Shown here in pieces: positions 61,801-64,000 of a stretch of 64,000 bases of DNA (its first letter is position 1; every line of letters starts with the position of its first letter). Where the stretch lies: positions 135,259 through 199,258 of the IMG/VR virus record IMGVR_UViG_3300030107_001446. The stretch is one strand, 5' to 3'. Under the pieces are notes generated by a model that saw only the letters and a list, made by a program, of their open reading frames with translations, had not been told where the DNA came from and did not search any database. This stretch comes from a virus. A program made the position numbers and the translations under genes.

Positions 61801-64000
61801 ACGCAACATTCGCTGATGACCCAGATGCAAACCTTAGAGTAGCAGGTGGTGCAGGTATCGTAGCAGACCTACATGTAGGAGATGACTTCTATGTTGGTAA
61901 GGTTGGTACTAATGATAACGTAGAGTTTTCTATCTTAGGTGAGTCTGGATATACAACTATAGGTCGTGTAGGACAGGGTGGTGCAACAGATGGTGCTCTC
62001 GTAGTCCATGGTGACGCAACATTTAATAGAGAATTTAATATAACTGGTAGTCTTACTACCATTGGTAATGCTAATACTGATGTATTAACAGTCAATGCAG
62101 TATCGCAATTTACCGATGATGTCACAGTTGACGGAAGTTTAACAGTCAACACCAACGCATTAATCGAAGGTAACCTCACAGTTAATGGTACTACTACAAC
62201 AGTTAATAGCACTACAGTAACTGTAGATGACCCTGTATTCACATTGGGTGGAGACACTGCTCCAGGTTCTCAAGATGCATTAGACCGTGGTATAGAATTT
62301 AGATACCATGATGGTGTTACTGCAAGAATAGGATTCTTTGGTTGGGATACTTCAGCATCAAGATATGCATTCTATAATGCTGCAACTAATTCATCAGAGG
62401 CATTCTCTGGAGTACGCTCAGGAATTGATGCAGGAAGTTTAAAATTATTTGATACAACTAATGCTACTAATGCTGCTACAGGTGCATTAATCGTAGGTGG
62501 TGGTGCTTCTGTAGGTCTTGACTTCTATGTTGGAGACGACTTAGTTGTTACTGATGATGGTAGTTTTGGTGGCAATGTAGATATCACAGGTACTCTTGAT
62601 GTAACTGATGATTTTGCGGTCAACTCTACTAAGTTTACAGTTGATGCTGGTACAGGTAACACTGTAATAGCAGGGACTGTCCAAGTAGATGGTAACGCAA
62701 CTATCGGTAATTCTGGATCTGATGCACATAGTGTTACAGGTACTGTCCAGTTTAACCAAGCGATTACTTCCACAGATATCACTGCGGATAATATTAAAAT
62801 AGGTGTTGATGGTGATACTGAAATTTCTACTACCTCTGGAAATCTAGTATTAGATTCAGCAGGTGGTACAGTAAATGTTACAGATGATTTAGATGTTGAC
62901 CTCAACCTTAATGTCGATGGTAATACCAAGGTTGATGGTACCCTTACCGTTGATGGAAATACTACTATTGGTAATGCTTCTGGTGACGCTCATTCTGTTA
63001 CAGGTACAGTTCAATTCAACCAAGCAATCACTTCCACAGATATCACAGCTGATTCTGTTACTATTGGTGTGGACTCTGATTCTGAAATTAGCACAACTTC
63101 TGGAAACAACCTTATACTTGACTCCGCAACTGGAGAGACTCAAGTCGATGATAACCTCACAGTCACTGGTACGTTAGATGTAGATGGTAACACACAGATT
63201 GGTAACAACTCTGGTGATGCTCATGCCTTCACAGGTACAGTAACATTCAATCAGGCAATTACATCTACTGACATCACTGCTGACAACGTGCAGATTGGTG
63301 TATCAGGTGCATCTGAAGTTGATACTTCCTCTGGTAACTTAACTCTTGACTCTGCTACTGGTGAGACAGTTATTGATGATAACGTAACTGTTAATGGCAC
63401 AGCAGATATTGATGGTCTTACTACTATTACAGACGGTCTAACAGTCAAGGCAGATAACAAGTTAGTTTCTATCCAAACTGCAGCTGGATTAACTAAGGTT
63501 AGTTTTGATACTGACAATGGTAATACAGATATTCAAGGAACTCTTAATGTAGAGGGTGCTACAACTATTGATGACACTCTTAATGTCACACAGGCAGTAG
63601 ACCTAGACACTACATTGAATGTAGATGGTGCTGCTACTTTCCAAGATAACGTTGTATTGAATGCTGATAATAAAGAATTTGCAATACAGTTAGATGATGG
63701 CACAGACAAGTTTACAGTCCAGTCGGCAACTGGTAACACAGATATTCAAGGAACACTGGATGTTAATGGAGCTACTAATGTTACTAACACTGTTGGTATC
63801 ACTGGTGTTACCTCCATCACTAATGCTACTAATCCTTCTAACCTAATTGATACTGCTGCATTCAACGTAACAGGTGGTGCAGTTATTAATAAGGATGTCT
63901 TCTTCGGTGAAGACTTCTACATGGGTCCAAACAATGCTCCTACCTTATCAGTTGTAGGTGCATCTGGAAATACAACTATTCTTGGTACTCTTAACGTTAC
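58848..64000 (+). CDS. Tail fibre protein, 3' end outside window (1717 codons seen)
   Basis: Starts at an ATG with GAAGGA upstream; I checked the frame at several points and it is open to the window end. The N-terminus (MANRLQLRRDGAQQWANVNP, then LAQGELGIEIDTSRLKIGDG) resembles the short N-terminal domain of Mtd-like and other phage receptor-binding fibres. A DIDP-like AYGIADAQPLDSDL segment near residue 165 is usual in fibres. The rest is Gly/Thr/Asp/Asn-rich triple-beta type repeats, including two copies of a VDDP-[IV]-x-TLGGDTAPGS module (about 60693 and 62223) and three 77-88-residue repeats near the end. Probably a host-recognition or side-fibre subunit under the late promoter at 58803. 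The receptor-binding tip would lie beyond this window. Confidence 0.85.
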   Translation, partial: MANRLQLRRDGAQQWANVNPILAQGELGIEIDTSRLKIGDGVTSWNSLKYERPLETESNTANTLVKRDADGNFEAGAITASLVGNAATATRLANARSIALGGDMSGSGTFDGSSNLTITAELNYAVALPHYDPNDLDATGTYSQVTVDSRGRIVDATNPTTLSAYGIADAQPLDSDLSSLASMTTFGLLSRQSEGAIVSRSITGGANRILVQNGNGQASNPFIDLADTTVVVGDYNPIGNLDTPLISATTGDETVNTTNFNVDRYGRLTFAQTSAIATAKVGTEASAFSNGTSYSRFDRIKNSTDKFYEASIRDIPPGLGEPTHTDTSDTGGWRYLGSALSPQKGIASFNQEDFSITAWLDPQQGGHVSIAERGVENSQLQSLGHLMFGDSQTTQTLELDPERNQHNAYHGLTHLNHLNINNRGGNVAARIVAYDTAEYPYQPGILSQGSSYSAPAADAQYGNSKEFTGSSLTGIFDLNLDTTFSADVLLDGDKRDQELKRVVAPDATETNRMRFTYAADSANDVDMLISSTNAGAGNATINIQADQGMVLTAIHPDARVCFENFHAKANVLACDPGSNLVLDPDDNQQNTGTVEIWGDLLVQGQTTTVNSTVMTVDDPIITLGGDTAPGSADSKDRGIEFRYYRTGDQARVGFFGWDNDYANSNIWTGTGGFRFLLDATNSSEIFSGTDAPIIAGTLALTTNTGSNSTSEGSLVVTGGVGISQNVHIGGTTTIAGQTEINDTVLIKSDNEDFKIQTAAGVDKFTVDTDTGNTVIKGTTNADGDAYFYSDFYVRADNKGFMVQNANGDNLFWVDTDNGNFHTDGTMDIDGGSTLNSTLDVDGATTLNSTLDVDDDVVFHNDFLMDVTGKEFKITNGTDTKFLISSTNGNTDIEGSLNIGGFNTFERTNNITVDTTANDAITKTADGNATFAGGVNIDKDVRIGGDLYVSDRIDSKDAGTARTRPSLLNNLDVRYREYIGSVAAHNATFADDPDANLRVAGGAGIVADLHVGDDFYVGKVGTNDNVEFSILGESGYTTIGRVGQGGATDGALVVHGDATFNREFNITGSLTTIGNANTDVLTVNAVSQFTDDVTVDGSLTVNTNALIEGNLTVNGTTTTVNSTTVTVDDPVFTLGGDTAPGSQDALDRGIEFRYHDGVTARIGFFGWDTSASRYAFYNAATNSSEAFSGVRSGIDAGSLKLFDTTNATNAATGALIVGGGASVGLDFYVGDDLVVTDDGSFGGNVDITGTLDVTDDFAVNSTKFTVDAGTGNTVIAGTVQVDGNATIGNSGSDAHSVTGTVQFNQAITSTDITADNIKIGVDGDTEISTTSGNLVLDSAGGTVNVTDDLDVDLNLNVDGNTKVDGTLTVDGNTTIGNASGDAHSVTGTVQFNQAITSTDITADSVTIGVDSDSEISTTSGNNLILDSATGETQVDDNLTVTGTLDVDGNTQIGNNSGDAHAFTGTVTFNQAITSTDITADNVQIGVSGASEVDTSSGNLTLDSATGETVIDDNVTVNGTADIDGLTTITDGLTVKADNKLVSIQTAAGLTKVSFDTDNGNTDIQGTLNVEGATTIDDTLNVTQAVDLDTTLNVDGAATFQDNVVLNADNKEFAIQLDDGTDKFTVQSATGNTDIQGTLDVNGATNVTNTVGITGVTSITNATNPSNLIDTAAFNVTGGAVINKDVFFGEDFYMGPNNAPTLSVVGASGNTTILGTLNV
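60711..60740 (+). repeat. 30-bp exact repeat in tail fibre (partner 62241-62270)
   Basis: ACATTGGGTGGAGACACTGC and the next 10 bases recur exactly at 62241-62270, 1530 bases (510 codons) later, inside a larger repeated module that also shares CGTGGTATAGAATTTAGATA. The DNA identity points to recent duplication or gene conversion within the fibre. Confidence 0.8.
62700..63365 (+). repeat. Three tandem 77-88-codon repeats in tail fibre
   Basis: Units centred on TGTVQFNQAITSTDITAD occur near 62736, 63000 and 63231 (spacing 264 and 231 bases, both multiples of three). Each begins with a GN-x-SGDAH motif and ends in STTSGNLVLDSA or a variant. DNA similarity is high between the first two. Confidence 0.75.

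Overview
The window is one continuous piece of a T4-like marine myovirus genome. The best guess is a cyanophage of Prochlorococcus or Synechococcus; a SAR11 (pelagiphage) myovirus is the main alternative. The evidence is the T4 baseplate order gp25, gp6, (gp7 position), gp8, (gp9/gp10 position), T4-type late promoters (TATAAATA), and structural modules typical of marine T4-like phages: YHYH domains, GxGY repeats and a DUF4815-type protein. Every supported gene is on the + strand. I see no tRNA, photosynthesis gene, integrase, insertion sequence or CRISPR array. No gene-free stretch exceeds 300 bases; the largest gap is 2371-2580.

Left part (1 to about 6.2 kb): an early or middle type region of about 19 small AT-rich genes of mostly unknown function, plus one superfamily 2 helicase (1135-2370). 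Genes sit in short clusters with overlaps, separated by TATAAT-type promoters and at least two intrinsic terminators (1006-1031, 2874-2918). A perfect TTGACA-N17-TATAAT promoter at 5552-5580 resets the start of one gene. The block ends at a strong hairpin (6170-6215).

Middle part (6.3 to 14.2 kb): an NlpC/P60-type peptidase, an AbrB-like mini-protein, a coiled-coil protein, a 1203-residue structural protein, a PAAR-like spike tip, a 45-residue basic protein, gp25 and gp6. These would build the cell-puncturing tip and the inner baseplate.

Right part (14.2 to 64 kb): one open frame of 9914 codons (14175-43919) occupies nearly half the window at the gp7 position. It joins a baseplate-type N-terminus to GxGY repeats, a YHYH domain, a propeller-like region, three LamG-like folds, CBM5/12-like modules, a family of Cys-[RD] helical repeats, an array of 30 FTC...YPR repeats and a C-terminal Ig-like domain. 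It is followed by a YHYH/cupredoxin-like/Ig protein, a second cupredoxin-tailed protein, a GxGY protein, gp8, a 2444-residue DUF4815-type protein, two small coiled-coil proteins and the first 1717 codons of a repetitive tail fibre that runs off the window. Late-promoter-like octamers precede several of these genes, and three overlap the stop codon of the upstream gene.

The most unusual items are the 9914-residue virion protein with its 30-unit array, and the pair of cupredoxin-like domains in adjacent virion genes. All family assignments come from reading motifs by eye; no database search was possible.
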